DNA from: JBDTSW01 sp963799815
Lineage (GTDB): Bacteria; Actinomycetota; Thermoleophilia; Solirubrobacterales; 70-9
NCBI GenBank assembly: GCA_963799815.1
Contig: CAWCYG010000004.1
Location: 558,001-622,000, forward strand
Length of the DNA stretch: 64,000 bases
Direction: 5' to 3'
The notes under the pieces were generated by a model. That model worked only from the letters and a program-made list of their open reading frames with translations, had not been told where the DNA came from and made no database searches. Positions 41,075-53,626 of this stretch are shown piece by piece. Every line of letters begins with the position of its first letter. The first letter of the stretch is position 1. Both the position numbers and the translations under genes were made by a program.

Positions 41075-43225
41075 ATGACGACGTTGACGAGTTGGGTTCT
41101 CAGCCACAAGCGACTGGTGGTTGGAGTCTGGATTGCCGTCACGATCGGTGCCTTCGCCGCGATCGGGCCGGCGGGCGACTCCCTGTCACAGCAGTTCAAG
41201 ATTCCTGGACGCGAGGGCTTCGAGACCAACGAGGAGCTCAGCGAGATCTACGGCGCCGGCGGCGACGTCGCGCCGATCGTGCCCGTGGTCACACTCCCAC
41301 AAGGGAGGACGGTTGACACGCCCGGCGTCCGCGAGGAGCTTGACGCGGCGCTGGCGAAGGTGGAGGCGGCGTTGCCGGAGTCGATGAGCGCCTCCTTTGC
41401 CTCGACCGGCGACCGGGCTTTCGTCTCCGACGATGGACGCACCACCTTTGCGCTGGTCTACATCCCGGCCGTGGGTGGAGTCGACCCAGGGTACGTGGAG
41501 GCCCGCGCCGCTCAAGCCGCGCTGGCGGGCGTCACCGTCGGCGGGTCCGTGGTCGAGGTGACGGGACTCGACGCACTCCGCGCCTCCGCCGGGGAAAACG
41601 AGGGCGACGGCGCCGGCGTCGTGTTGGGAACGCTTGTGGCCGCACTGGGCGCGCTGCTCGTCCTCGCCTTCGTCTTCCGTTCGCTCCTGGCCTTTGTGCC
41701 GTTGCTGATGGCACTCGTCGCGATCCCGACAACCTTCCTTCTGGTCTGGCCGCTGGCCAGCATTACCGACGTCTCGGTGATCGTCCAGTTCCTCGTCGCC
41801 TTGATCGGGCTCGGTATCGCGATCGATTACGCCCTGCTCGTTGTAGCGCGGTGGCGGGAAGAGAGGCAGAGAGCGGACGTCACGAACGAGATGGCTGTCC
41901 GAAACGCGATGCGCCGCGCCGGTACCGCGGTCGTCTTCAGCGGCACCACTGTGGCGATCTCGCTGCTCGCGCTGCTCGCTCTGCCGGTGCCGTTCATGCG
42001 CAGCATCGGCATCGCCGGGCTGTTGATCGCGCTGGTCAGCGTCGCGGTGGCCGTCACGCTGCTGCCGGTCGTGTTGGCGACGATCGGGCCGAAGTTCGAC
42101 TGGCCTCGGAACCGACGCGACGCGCAGGCCAGTGAACGTGGCTGGTCGGCTTGGGCGCGTCTGATCGTGCGCCACCGCTGGCCCGCAGCCGTGGCCTCAA
42201 CCGCCGTGCTGGTGGCCCTGGTGGTCGCGGCCACAAACATCCAGCTCGGGAACCCGCTCGCCGCCTCGCTCGCAAAGGAAGGGCCCGCGCGGGCCGGCCT
42301 CGAGAACCTGGAGGACTCCGGCATCGGCACCGGGCCGCTCTCGCCCTTCGACGCGCTCGTCCGCTCAGGCGATCCCGCCGACGTGGCGCAGGCGTTCGCG
42401 CAGGTCGATGGTGTCCGCAACGCAGCAGCACCTGCCGACTGGCGCCGCGAAGGCACTGCGATCGTCGTCGCGATCCCGACTGCTGATGGAAACTCGCCGG
42501 CGGGCCGAGACACGCTTGACCGCCTGCGCGACGATGCCGAGGCGCTGCCGACCGAGGTGACGATCGGTGGCGAAGCGGCGCAGGGCGCCGACTTCCTCGA
42601 CGCCGTCTACAGCAACTTCCCGCTGATGGTCGCGCTGATCTCGATCCTCACCTTCATCCTGCTCGCGCGCGCCTTCCGCTCGCTGATCCTGCCGCTGAAA
42701 GCCGTCCTCCTGAACCTGCTCTCCGTCGCGGCCGCCTGGGGACTGATCGTGCTCGTCTACCAGGAGGGCTTCGGCTCCGAGGCGATCTGGGGCATCGAGG
42801 CGACGCAGGCGATCAACGTCGAGCTGCCGGTCGTCATCTTCGCGTTCCTCTTCGGCATCTCGATGGATTACCAGGTCTTCATCATCAGCAGGATGCGGGA
42901 GGCGTACGACCGCACCGGCTCGACCGGAGAAGCCGTGGTCGAGGGCATCGGCCGCACCGGCCGACTCGTCACCAGCGCGGCGCTGATCCTCTTCCTCGCG
43001 TTCGTCGCCTTCGCACTCCAGCCGAGCACCGAGGCCAAGGTCTTCTCCACCGCGCTCGGCGGCGGCATCCTGATCGACGCCACCATCATCCGAGGCGTCC
43101 TCGCTCCGGCCGCCGTCGCCCTCTTCGGGCGCTGGAACTGGTGGCTCCCCGACGGCGCCGCGCGAATCCTCCGCGTCCAACCATCACCTCTCGAGCCTGA
43201 GGCACCCACCCAACGGCAATCGTGA
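41075..43225 (+). CDS. MMPL-family (RND-type) transporter
   Basis: The 716-residue protein has a first membrane helix, a large external domain, and a cluster of helices with GIAIDYALLVVARWREE, repeated after a second external domain as FGISMDYQVFIISRMREAY. The duplicated D-Y pairs are the proton-relay residues of MmpL/RND transporters. These export lipids, siderophores or drugs. ATG 41075 has AAGGGG upstream. It sits inside the segment bounded by the pyr-leader repeats, and no regulator or partner gene is adjacent. Confidence 0.93.
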   Translation: MTTLTSWVLSHKRLVVGVWIAVTIGAFAAIGPAGDSLSQQFKIPGREGFETNEELSEIYGAGGDVAPIVPVVTLPQGRTVDTPGVREELDAALAKVEAALPESMSASFASTGDRAFVSDDGRTTFALVYIPAVGGVDPGYVEARAAQAALAGVTVGGSVVEVTGLDALRASAGENEGDGAGVVLGTLVAALGALLVLAFVFRSLLAFVPLLMALVAIPTTFLLVWPLASITDVSVIVQFLVALIGLGIAIDYALLVVARWREERQRADVTNEMAVRNAMRRAGTAVVFSGTTVAISLLALLALPVPFMRSIGIAGLLIALVSVAVAVTLLPVVLATIGPKFDWPRNRRDAQASERGWSAWARLIVRHRWPAAVASTAVLVALVVAATNIQLGNPLAASLAKEGPARAGLENLEDSGIGTGPLSPFDALVRSGDPADVAQAFAQVDGVRNAAAPADWRREGTAIVVAIPTADGNSPAGRDTLDRLRDDAEALPTEVTIGGEAAQGADFLDAVYSNFPLMVALISILTFILLARAFRSLILPLKAVLLNLLSVAAAWGLIVLVYQEGFGSEAIWGIEATQAINVELPVVIFAFLFGISMDYQVFIISRMREAYDRTGSTGEAVVEGIGRTGRLVTSAALILFLAFVAFALQPSTEAKVFSTALGGGILIDATIIRGVLAPAAVALFGRWNWWLPDGAARILRVQPSPLEPEAPTQRQS

Positions 43226-43445
43226 GGACAAGATCTCGCGCGCGGAGCAGACCACCCGGGCTCCTCCTCGTCGCGCGGAGCGGTAGTACCTGGCGACTCC
43301 GGAACGGCTAGGGCTGTACGTCCAGAGCAGGAGCCGTTTACGAGGTACCGGTTTTGTGTTAGCGGGTCGATGGTCGGATCAGGGGTCAAAGGCGCAACCC
43401 GCATGCACAAGCGCAAACCGCTTGCTCACGGGCATCCGCGGGCTC
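43226..43445. other. intergenic region upstream of the pyr leader
   Basis: No supported gene in either strand. It has GC-rich self-complementary stretches after the transporter stop but no clear terminator with a T-tract. Confidence 0.5.
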
Positions 43446-43478
43446 GGCTGATAGGCTCGCCCCGTCGGTTCCTTTAAC
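43446..43478 (+). repeat. pyr operon promoter/leader repeat, functional copy
   Basis: The 33-bp partner of 40508-40540 (30 of 33 identical). TAGGCT at 43452-43457 is the likely -10 box, placing transcription start near 43464. Confidence 0.7.
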
Positions 43479-43502
43479 CCGGTCCGGGAGACCAGGAAGG
43501 GG
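43471..43502 (+). promoter_or_regulatory. PyrR-binding hairpin over the pyrR ribosome binding site
   Basis: GGTC (43481-43484) pairs with GACC (43490-43493). The loop carries CCGGGAG, which fits the PyrR recognition consensus CNGNGAG. A lower stem pairs CCTT (43471-43474) with AAGG (43497-43500), part of the AGGAAGGGG Shine-Dalgarno. PyrR bound with UMP should hide the ribosome binding site and repress the whole operon. Translational control fits actinobacterial PyrR. Confidence 0.8.
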
Positions 43503-43509
43503 CACGCAG

Positions 43510-44103
43510 GTGGAAGACCAGCACAAGGTCGTCCTCGACCGAGACGACCTGCGGCGAACGCTCGTGCGGATCGCGCACGAGATCATCGAAAAGAATCCTG
43601 GCGGCAACGGGCTTGCCATCGTCGGCATTCATACGCGCGGTGCCCTTCTCGCCAACCGCCTGCATGCCCTCGTCGGCGAGCTCAGAGGGTCCGAGGTCCC
43701 GCTCGGCGACATCGACATCTCCTTCTACCGTGACGACATGGACGGCCGCGAGCCTGCCTCCGCCCCGGTCGTACACGCCTCCCACCTCGACTTCGATCTC
43801 GAGCGCCGCACCGTCGTGCTCGTCGACGACGTCCTGTTCACCGGCCGGACGGCACGCGCGGCGATCGAGGCGCTGTTCGACTACGGCCGGCCGGGACGCG
43901 TGCAGCTCGCGGTCCTGGTCGATCGCGGCCACCGTGAGCTTCCCATCCGTCCCGACTATGTGGGCAAGAACCTGCCGACGTCGCGGGGCGAGCGGGTCTT
44001 CGTGCGGATGGAGGAGTCCGACGGCTACGACGAGGTTGCGATCGAGCGCGCGCTGGAGGCCCTGAGCGCGAGCCACGAGGATCACGAGGAGGACGAGGCA
44101 TGA
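43510..44103 (+). CDS. pyrR: pyrimidine operon RNA-binding regulator / uracil phosphoribosyltransferase PyrR
   Basis: The 197-residue protein has a type I phosphoribosyltransferase core with the PRPP loop VVLVDDVLFTGRTARAA and the N-terminal IVGIHTRGALLANRL. PyrR senses UMP and binds the leader hairpin just upstream of its own GTG start (43510). It may also salvage uracil. It is first in the pyr operon and overlaps pyrB by 4 bases. Confidence 0.96.
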   Translation: MEDQHKVVLDRDDLRRTLVRIAHEIIEKNPGGNGLAIVGIHTRGALLANRLHALVGELRGSEVPLGDIDISFYRDDMDGREPASAPVVHASHLDFDLERRTVVLVDDVLFTGRTARAAIEALFDYGRPGRVQLAVLVDRGHRELPIRPDYVGKNLPTSRGERVFVRMEESDGYDEVAIERALEALSASHEDHEEDEA

Positions 44104-45080
44104 GGCATCTGCTGGGGGTCGAGGGAATGGACCGCGTCGACATCGAGCGAATTCTCGAGCGCGCGGAGAGCTTCGCCGAGGTCGGCCGTCGCGACATCAA
44201 GAAGGTGCCGACGCTCCGCGGACGGACGATCGTCTCGCTCTTCTACGAGGCATCGACCCGCACCAGCTCGTCTTTCGAGCTCGCGGCGAAGCGGCTCTCC
44301 GCTGACGTCGTCTCGGTTAAGTCCTCGGGCTCGGCCGTGGAGAAGGGGGAGTCGCTCAAGGACACGATCGCGACCCTCTCGGCCTACGGGCCAGAGGCGA
44401 TCATCATCAGATCGCCCCACGCGGGCGCCGCCGAGCTGGTCACCCACTGGACCCAGGCGGCCGTAGTCAACGCCGGCGACGGCAAGCACGAGCACCCAAG
44501 CCAGGCGCTCCTCGACGTCTACACCCTGCGTAGCCGCCTCGGCGAGCTCGAGGGCAAGCGGATCTGGATCGTCGGCGATGTCCTTCACAGCCGGGTGGCC
44601 CGCTCGTGCGCTCTCGCCTTCGCCGAGATGGGCGCAGCCGTCACACTCGCGGGCCCGCCCACGCTGATCCCTCGTGGCATCACCGAGGCGATCGACTGCG
44701 AGGTCGCCTACGAGCTCGACGAGCTCGACCAGGCCGACGTGGTCTACGCCCTGCGCATGCAGCGGGAGCGGATGAACGACTCCTTCGTCCCGTCGCTCCG
44801 CGAGTACGCGGCACGCTTTCAGATCGACTCCCGCCGGCTCGGGCCCCGACAGCTGCTCATGCATCCTGGCCCGGTCAACCGTGGCGTGGAGCTCTCCGCA
44901 GAGGTGATCGACGGACCGCAGAGCCTGATCACGGCCCAAGTCGAGAGCGGCCTCGTCGTGCGGATGGCGATCCTCTACGAGCTCCTCACGGGCGCGGACC
45001 GCCCGCGCGGAGTGCGCGAGCGCCCGGAAGGCAGAGATCCCGAGCTCGGGGCGCCCACCCCCATCTCCGAACCGGCATGA
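44100..45080 (+). CDS. pyrB: aspartate carbamoyltransferase catalytic subunit
   Basis: PyrB joins carbamoyl phosphate and aspartate, the first committed step of pyrimidine synthesis. The 326-residue protein has the carbamoyl-phosphate loop FYEASTRTSSSFE, the HPSQALLDVYTL segment, and MHPGPVNRGVE. There is no pyrI regulatory subunit gene, consistent with PyrR-controlled operons. ATG overlaps the pyrR stop. Confidence 0.97.
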   Translation: MRHLLGVEGMDRVDIERILERAESFAEVGRRDIKKVPTLRGRTIVSLFYEASTRTSSSFELAAKRLSADVVSVKSSGSAVEKGESLKDTIATLSAYGPEAIIIRSPHAGAAELVTHWTQAAVVNAGDGKHEHPSQALLDVYTLRSRLGELEGKRIWIVGDVLHSRVARSCALAFAEMGAAVTLAGPPTLIPRGITEAIDCEVAYELDELDQADVVYALRMQRERMNDSFVPSLREYAARFQIDSRRLGPRQLLMHPGPVNRGVELSAEVIDGPQSLITAQVESGLVVRMAILYELLTGADRPRGVRERPEGRDPELGAPTPISEPA

Positions 45081-46429
45081 GGGCGATCTCGGAGCTTGAT
45101 TGGCGCGGGCGTGCGGAGGGGCCGCCCGACCTGGTTCTCCAAAGGGCGAGCGTGCTCGACCCCCGCGCCGGCATCGATGGCCCTCACGACGTCGTGATCC
45201 GCGACGGGCGGATCGCCGAGCTCGCCGAGGCGGGCTCGACCGGCAACTCCGAGGCGGAGGTCGTAGACGCCGAGGGCATGCGCGCCTTCCCCGCGTTCTT
45301 CGATCCGCACGTTCACCTGCGAGAGCCGGGCGGCGAGGAGGCCGAGGACGTCGAAACCGGCTCGCGGGCGGCAGCAGCGGGCGGCTACTGCGGGATCCTG
45401 GCGATGGCGAACACCCGGCCGCCCGTGGATACCGCCGGGGATATCAGCGCATTGCGCGAGCGTGCCGCCACAGAGGCCTCCGTCCCGGTTGGCTTTCTGG
45501 CGACCGTGACTCGCGGGATGGCCGGAGAGGAGCTCACCGAGATGGCCGAGCTCGCCACGGCCGGTGCGGTTGGCTTCTCCGACGACGGGGTTCCGATCCG
45601 AAGCGCTCGCGTCCTTCGCCGCGCGCTCTCCTACCAGCGGCTCGCCGGGCTGCCGCTCGCGCTTCACGAGGAGGACCCGGAGCTCTCGGGGAACGGTGTC
45701 ATGCACGAGGGAGCGGTCTCGGCCTTGCTTGGGCTCGAGGGAATCCCGTCCATCTCGGAGTCCACGATGATCGCCCGCGACGCGACGGTGGCCGCTTACG
45801 AGGAGGCTCGCGTGCACGTGCAGCATCTGTCCGCCCGCAGGTCGGTCGAGGCCGTGGCCGCGGCGAAGGCGACGGGAGTGACCATCAGCTGCGAGGTCAC
45901 GCCCCACCACCTCACGCTCACGGACTCCGAGGTGCGAGGCCTCGATGCCCGCTTCAAGATGAACCCTCCGCTTCGCAGCGAGGACGATCGCCAGGCGCTG
46001 ATCGAGGGCCTTCGCGACGGCACGATCGATTGCATCGCCACCGACCACGCCCCGCACCCGCCGGAGACCAAGGAGGTTCCATTCGAGGTGGCGGCGATGG
46101 GGGTCACCGGCCTCGAGACGGCCTTCTCCGTCATCCACACGGATCTGATCCTGCCCGGCGTGCTCGAACTCGGGCTCGTGGTCGAGCGGATGAGCGCGGG
46201 CGCGACCCCCTTCGGCTTCCGACCCCCCATCCTCGAGCCGGGGGCCGAAGCCAATCTGGTCCTCTTCGACCCTGATGCCGAGTGGAATGCCGGGGTGGAT
46301 GGCTGGGAGAGCCGCTCGGCCAACTCCGCGTTCGCCGGCCGCCGACTTCGCGGCCGGGTGCTGATGACCGTCGCGGGCGGCTCGGTGGCCTATCGCCAGC
46401 GCTCGTTCGCGATGGGGGTCGCGAGTTGA
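45077..46429 (+). CDS. pyrC: dihydroorotase
   Basis: The 450-residue amidohydrolase closes carbamoyl aspartate to dihydroorotate. Metal ligands are seen in FFDPHVHLREPG, VQHLSA, VTPHHL and ATDHAPHPPETK, the long class I type. ATG 45077 overlaps the pyrB stop (ATGA). An open frame from 44606 is an extension into pyrB and is not used. Confidence 0.96.
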   Translation: MRAISELDWRGRAEGPPDLVLQRASVLDPRAGIDGPHDVVIRDGRIAELAEAGSTGNSEAEVVDAEGMRAFPAFFDPHVHLREPGGEEAEDVETGSRAAAAGGYCGILAMANTRPPVDTAGDISALRERAATEASVPVGFLATVTRGMAGEELTEMAELATAGAVGFSDDGVPIRSARVLRRALSYQRLAGLPLALHEEDPELSGNGVMHEGAVSALLGLEGIPSISESTMIARDATVAAYEEARVHVQHLSARRSVEAVAAAKATGVTISCEVTPHHLTLTDSEVRGLDARFKMNPPLRSEDDRQALIEGLRDGTIDCIATDHAPHPPETKEVPFEVAAMGVTGLETAFSVIHTDLILPGVLELGLVVERMSAGATPFGFRPPILEPGAEANLVLFDPDAEWNAGVDGWESRSANSAFAGRRLRGRVLMTVAGGSVAYRQRSFAMGVAS

Positions 46430-47542
46430 GCTCCAACCCTGGCTACCTGCTACTCGAGGATGGGTTGCGCTTCGCCGGCGAGCTGTGCGGAGCGGAGGGT
46501 TCCGCGACCGGCGAGGTCGTCTTCAACACGTCGATGACCGGCTACCAGGAGGCGGTGAGCGACCCCTCCTACGCGGGCCAGATCGTCATCTTCACGTACC
46601 CGCTCGTCGGCAACTACGGCGTCAGCGCCGAGGCGATGGAGTCCGATCGCATCCACGCCCGCGCGGTCGTGATGCGGGAGGGTAAGAACTCCGAGGATGC
46701 AGCCGGGGCCGAGGGCGGATGGCTCGACTGGCTTCGCGATTGCGGCGTGCCCGCCATCTCGGGCGTCGACACCCGCGCGCTGGTGCGGCACATTCGCGAC
46801 CGAGGCGCAATGCGCGGGGGCCTGTTCGGCGCGGACATCTCCGAGGCCGAAGCCCGCGAACGGGTCGCATCGGAGCCGGCGATGACCGGGGCCGACCTCG
46901 CGCGGACCGTCACGCCCTCCGAGCCGGTCGAGCTCGACGGCGCGGGGCCGCACGTGGTGGCGATCGACACGGGCATCAAGCGCTCAATCATCCGGCAGTT
47001 CCGCGACCGCGACGCACGGCTCACCCTGCTGCCGTGCGATGCGTCGGCCGGCGACGTGCGGGCCCGCGACCCGGACCTCGTGTTCCTCGCCAACGGTCCC
47101 GGCGACCCGGCCGCCCTCGACTACGTCGTCAACACCGTCCGGGATGTCGTGGGCCAGGCCCCCGTGATCGGCATCTGCCTCGGCCATCAGCTCCTCTGCC
47201 GCGCGGTCGGGCTTGACACCTTCAAGCTTCCGTTCGGCCACCGGGGAGCGAATCACCCAGTCAAGGAGCTCAGCACCGGCCGCATCGAGATCACATCGCA
47301 AAATCACGGCTTCGCTGTTTGCCCCCCGGGCGGAGGAGAGCGGATCGAGACCGATGAGCCGGTGCGCTGGGAGACCGACTTCGGCGCCTGCGAGCTCTCG
47401 CACCTGAACCTCTACGACCGAACCGTGGAGGGGCTCGTGCTGAAGGAAGTAGCCGGGCGCACCGTCCAGTACCACCCGGAGGCCGGTCCAGGCCCTCACG
47501 ACGCCCGACATCTCTTCGACGAGTTCCTGGGTTTGACGGCAC

Positions 47543-47550
<8 letters not shown>
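46426..47550 (+). CDS. carA: carbamoyl-phosphate synthase small subunit
   Basis: CarA frees ammonia from glutamine for CarB. The 374-residue protein has the FNTSMTGYQEA N-terminal domain, the nucleophile Cys in GICLGHQLLC, and the His/Glu pair in QYHPEAGPGPHD. TTG 46426 overlaps the pyrC stop (TTGA) and gives the usual N-terminus (GYLLLEDG). The stop overlaps carB by 8 bases. Confidence 0.96.
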
Positions 47551-50669
<3,119 letters not shown>

Positions 50670-50677
<8 letters not shown>

Positions 50678-51526
50678 CGAAAGGATCCTCGCTCCATTCG
50701 GGCGCCGGGCCACGCGGGTCGTGGCCAACCGGGCCTCGGGGGGTACCGCATCTTCTCCGTTCGCGACCGTGAGGGGCCCGAGCCGGCGCCCGGTCAGTTC
50801 TACATGCTGGCGACCGAGGCGGGCTGGAACGGGGGAGACGGGCGCCCGTTTCTGCCGCGCGCCTTCTCGGTCGCAGCGGCCGAGGCGAGCCGTGAGGGAG
50901 TGAGGCTCGACTTCCTCGTCGAGGCGGTGGGGCCGGGGACCGCGCGCCTCGCGGCGCTCGCAGAGGGCGACGGCCTGGAGCTCACGGGTCCGCTGGGCCG
51001 CCCGTTCGGAGCCCCACGCGAGCTCTCGACGGACGCTGCGGGAGCGATCCTGGTCGGCGGCGGCATCGGGATCGCTCCCCTGGCGATCCTCCGCCGACGG
51101 CTCGCAGGCTCGGGATTTCCGCAGCGGGTCCTGCTCGGCTTTCGCGATCGCGAGCACTCCGGCGGTGTGGAGGAGCTGTTCGGGTGCGAGGAGACGCGCC
51201 TCGCCAGCGAGGACGGCCACGTCGGTCATCGCGGATACGTCACCGACCTGCTCGCGGTGATGCTCGCGGGCGACGAGTCAGCGTCGGCCGTCGTCTACGC
51301 ATGCGGCCCGCCCGCGATGCTGGAGGCGGTCCGGGTCCTGTGCGCGGAGCACTCCGTGCCTGCCGAGCTCGCGATGGAGTCTCCGATGGCATGCGGCTAC
51401 GGAGCCTGCTTCGGGTGTGCGGTGCCGCTGGCCGGCGGTGGATTCATGCGCCTGTGCGTCGACGGTCCCGTTGTCGGAGCGGATGAGATCGAGACCGCCC
51501 TCGTGGCGGGAGCGGGGCACCGGTGA
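50670..51526 (+). CDS. pyrK: dihydroorotate dehydrogenase electron-transfer subunit PyrK, frame broken in a G6 run
   Basis: PyrK carries electrons from dihydroorotate dehydrogenase type 1B through FAD and a [2Fe-2S] cluster to NAD. The FAD-binding part (PFLPRAFSVAAAE), NAD-binding part (ILVGGGIGIAPLAILRRRL) and the cluster cysteines C-x4-C-x2-C-x12-C (ACGYGACFGC) are present. The N-terminus starts at GTG 50670, overlapping the carB stop, and reads to ANRASGG; the rest (YRIFSVRDREG onward) is in another frame. One extra G in the six-G run at 50738-50743 would join them. Starting at 50804 would lose the conserved N-terminal strands. Confidence 0.88.
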
Positions 51527-52542
51527 GCGGCGCCGGAACCGAGCGGACGGGCGATGTCGACCTCTCGCTGGAGCTGTGCGGCCTACGGCTTGCCCATCCG
51601 GTCCTAAACGGCTCCGGAACATTTGACGCGATCGCGGCCCGAACCGCGTTCGGCGATGAGCTCGTGAGCCGATTTCCGTTCTCGGCTTTCGTCTCGAAGA
51701 CGATTACGCCCTCGCCTCGTGTGGGCAACCCACCTCCTCGCCTGTACGAGACACCGAGCGGGATGATCAACTCGATCGGCCTCCCCAACAAGGGGCTCGA
51801 GGGCTTTCTGCGAGACGACTTGCCGAAGCTCGCAGCGCTTCCGGTGCCGCTGATCGTCTCCGTGATGGGCACGAGTCGCGACGAGTTCGTTGAGCTCGTG
51901 AACGGTGTCGCGAGCGATGACGCAGTCGCCGCGCTCGAGCTGAACGTCTCCTGCCCGAACGTGAAGTCCGGACTGATCGTCGGCGAGGAGCCAAGCGAAA
52001 CGCTCGCGCTTATGCAAGAGCTCCGCCCGCTGACCGAGAAGGCGCTCATCGTCAAGCTGACGCCGAACACCGCCGACCCTGCGGCGGTCGCGGCCGCGGC
52101 GCAGGCCGGCGGAGCCGATGCGGTCTCGCTGATCAACACCTTGAAGGCGACCGCGATCGCGCCGGGCGGGACGGAGCCGTGGCTGGGAGCGGGGAGCGGC
52201 GGCCTCTCAGGCCCGGCGGTTCGTGCGGTCGCTCTCGACCAGGTGCGCCGCGTCGCGGGCGCGATCGAGCTGCCGGTCATCGGCATGGGAGGGATCGAGA
52301 CCGGAGAACACGCGATCGAGTTCCTCGCGGCGGGCGCGAGCGCCGTTGCCGTCGGCACGGCGTCGTTTCGGGACGCATTGGCGGGTGAGCACGTGAGGAT
52401 CGGGCTTACCACCGGGATCGCCGCGCGCGGGTTGCGCTCTGCGGCCGAGCTCTCGGGACCCGGGATCGCCGCCGTCTCCGGTGGCCCGACCCAGGATTCC
52501 GAGCGGGCGGACCTCGGGCACCCCCCGTCGACCTCAACCTGA
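51523..52542 (+). CDS. pyrD: dihydroorotate dehydrogenase, class 1B catalytic subunit
   Basis: The 339-residue FMN barrel oxidises dihydroorotate to orotate. The catalytic base is the Cys in ELNVSCPNVKSG, the class 1 mark; the adjacent PyrK makes it class 1B. FMN-binding NGSGTFD, IVKLTPNT and GMGGIETGEHA are present. GTG 51523 overlaps the pyrK stop. It is the last gene of the operon; pyrE and pyrF are not in this window. Confidence 0.95.
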   Translation: MSGAGTERTGDVDLSLELCGLRLAHPVLNGSGTFDAIAARTAFGDELVSRFPFSAFVSKTITPSPRVGNPPPRLYETPSGMINSIGLPNKGLEGFLRDDLPKLAALPVPLIVSVMGTSRDEFVELVNGVASDDAVAALELNVSCPNVKSGLIVGEEPSETLALMQELRPLTEKALIVKLTPNTADPAAVAAAAQAGGADAVSLINTLKATAIAPGGTEPWLGAGSGGLSGPAVRAVALDQVRRVAGAIELPVIGMGGIETGEHAIEFLAAGASAVAVGTASFRDALAGEHVRIGLTTGIAARGLRSAAELSGPGIAAVSGGPTQDSERADLGHPPSTST

Positions 52543-52546
52543 GGTC
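52530..52546 (+). terminator. hairpin over the pyrD stop codon
   Basis: GACCTCA, 3-base loop, TGAGGTC, a perfect 7-bp stem overlapping the TGA, followed by the T-rich TAATTGAATTT. It is a candidate terminator of the pyr operon. Confidence 0.5.
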
Positions 52547-52590
52547 TAATTGAATTTCGGCGGAAACGCCGGAAAAGCCGCAGGTTCGGG

Positions 52591-52618
52591 TTGCAAGGGG
52601 GCCTCGCGGACGTATAAT
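52591..52618 (+). promoter_or_regulatory. promoter TTGCAA - 16 bases - TATAAT of mihF
   Basis: This is the best housekeeping promoter in the window: -35 TTGCAA 52591-52596 and an exact TATAAT at 52613-52618. Transcription should start about 6 bases before ATG 52631, leaving almost no leader. Confidence 0.85.
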
Positions 52619-52630
52619 CGCCGCCGCCCG

Positions 52631-52963
52631 ATGGTCCCCCCGGTCGACACCTCCGCCCCAATTCCCGAGAGGACCGAAGAGCAGAGGATGAAGGCCCTCC
52701 GGCGGGCCAACGAGATCCGGACCTCGCGCGCGCAGCTCAAGCGCGACCTCAAAGCCGGCAAGGCGAAGATCGAGACGCTGCTGCTCGACCCGCCCGAGTA
52801 CGTGCTCTCCGCCAAGGCTTTCGACATGATCCTCGCCGTCCCGAAGTACGGTCGCGTCAAGGCCAACAAGATCCTGACCCAGTGCCGGATCTCGCCATCG
52901 AAGACGATCGGCGGGCTCTCGGAGCGCCAGCGCAACGAGCTGGTGCACATGCTGCGGCGCTAG
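52631..52963 (+). CDS. mihF: actinobacterial integration host factor mIHF
   Basis: The 110-residue nucleoid protein has the mIHF features: an N-terminal helix (RTEEQRMKALRRANEIRTSRAQ), a KRDLKAG segment, and the helix-two-turn-helix DNA-binding part (VPKYGRVKANKILTQCRISPSK in two parts). It bends DNA and is the actinobacterial substitute for HU-type IHF. The following gmk, rpoZ and coaBC genes match the mycobacterial order. Confidence 0.93.
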   Translation: MVPPVDTSAPIPERTEEQRMKALRRANEIRTSRAQLKRDLKAGKAKIETLLLDPPEYVLSAKAFDMILAVPKYGRVKANKILTQCRISPSKTIGGLSERQRNELVHMLRR

Positions 52964-53031
52964 CCCAGTCCGTCCTGGGTCGATGGGGCGAGCTCGACGT
53001 TCCCGCCCCTCCGTAGGTCAGGATGCGCCGC

Positions 53032-53589
53032 ATGGCCAAGGTCTTTGTGATCACCGGGCCCTCAGGGGTGGGGAAGGGAACGCTGATCCGCGCGCTGCTC
53101 GAGCGGATCGACTCGCTCGAGCTCTCAACCTCAGCCACCACCCGCTCGCCCCGTGAGGGGGAGCAGAACGGGCTCGAGTACCACTTCCTGAGCGCAGAGG
53201 AGTTCGCCGCGCGCGCCGACGCAGGCGACTTCCTCGAGCACGCGACCTTCTCCGGCAACCGCTACGGGACGCTGCGCTCGGAGGTCGACCGCTGCCTCGA
53301 CGCCGGCGTCTCACTCGTCTTGGAGATCGAGGTGCAGGGAGCCCGGCAGGTGCGCGCCGCCCTGGGCGACGGCGCGGTTCTCATCTTCATCGCGCCGCCG
53401 GACCCGAGCGCCTTGCGCGAACGCCTCGCGGGGAGGGGCACCGACTCCGACGAGGCCATTGCTCGCCGGCTCGAGACGGCGAAGCAGGAGCTGGAGGCCC
53501 AGCAGGAGTTCAAGCACGTCGTCGTAAACGACGATGTCGACCGCGCGATGGACGAGCTGGAAGGGATCGTGCGGGCGGAGCTTTCCTGA
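53032..53589 (+). CDS. gmk: guanylate kinase
   Basis: The roughly 185-residue enzyme phosphorylates GMP. It has the P-loop GPSGVGKGTL, the GMP-binding STSATTRSPREGE, YHFLS, and LEIEVQGARQV segments. ATG 53032 (MAKVFVITGPSG) is favoured; ATG 53023 would add three residues. Confidence 0.96.
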   Translation: MAKVFVITGPSGVGKGTLIRALLERIDSLELSTSATTRSPREGEQNGLEYHFLSAEEFAARADAGDFLEHATFSGNRYGTLRSEVDRCLDAGVSLVLEIEVQGARQVRAALGDGAVLIFIAPPDPSALRERLAGRGTDSDEAIARRLETAKQELEAQQEFKHVVVNDDVDRAMDELEGIVRAELS

Positions 53590-53611
53590 TCGGGGCTCGG
53601 ACGACGCCCTC

Positions 53612-53617
53612 TACAAT
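53612..53617 (+). promoter_or_regulatory. -10 box TACAAT of rpoZ
   Basis: TACAAT lies 9 bases before ATG 53627 with no Shine-Dalgarno, suggesting a leaderless rpoZ mRNA in addition to read-through from gmk. Confidence 0.55.
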
Positions 53618-53626
53618 GCTCCGCCG

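Noticed and set aside
44606..45076. N-terminal extension of dihydroorotase
   Set aside because: It overlaps pyrB in another frame; ATG 45077 gives the normal N-terminus and the operon's 4-base overlap.
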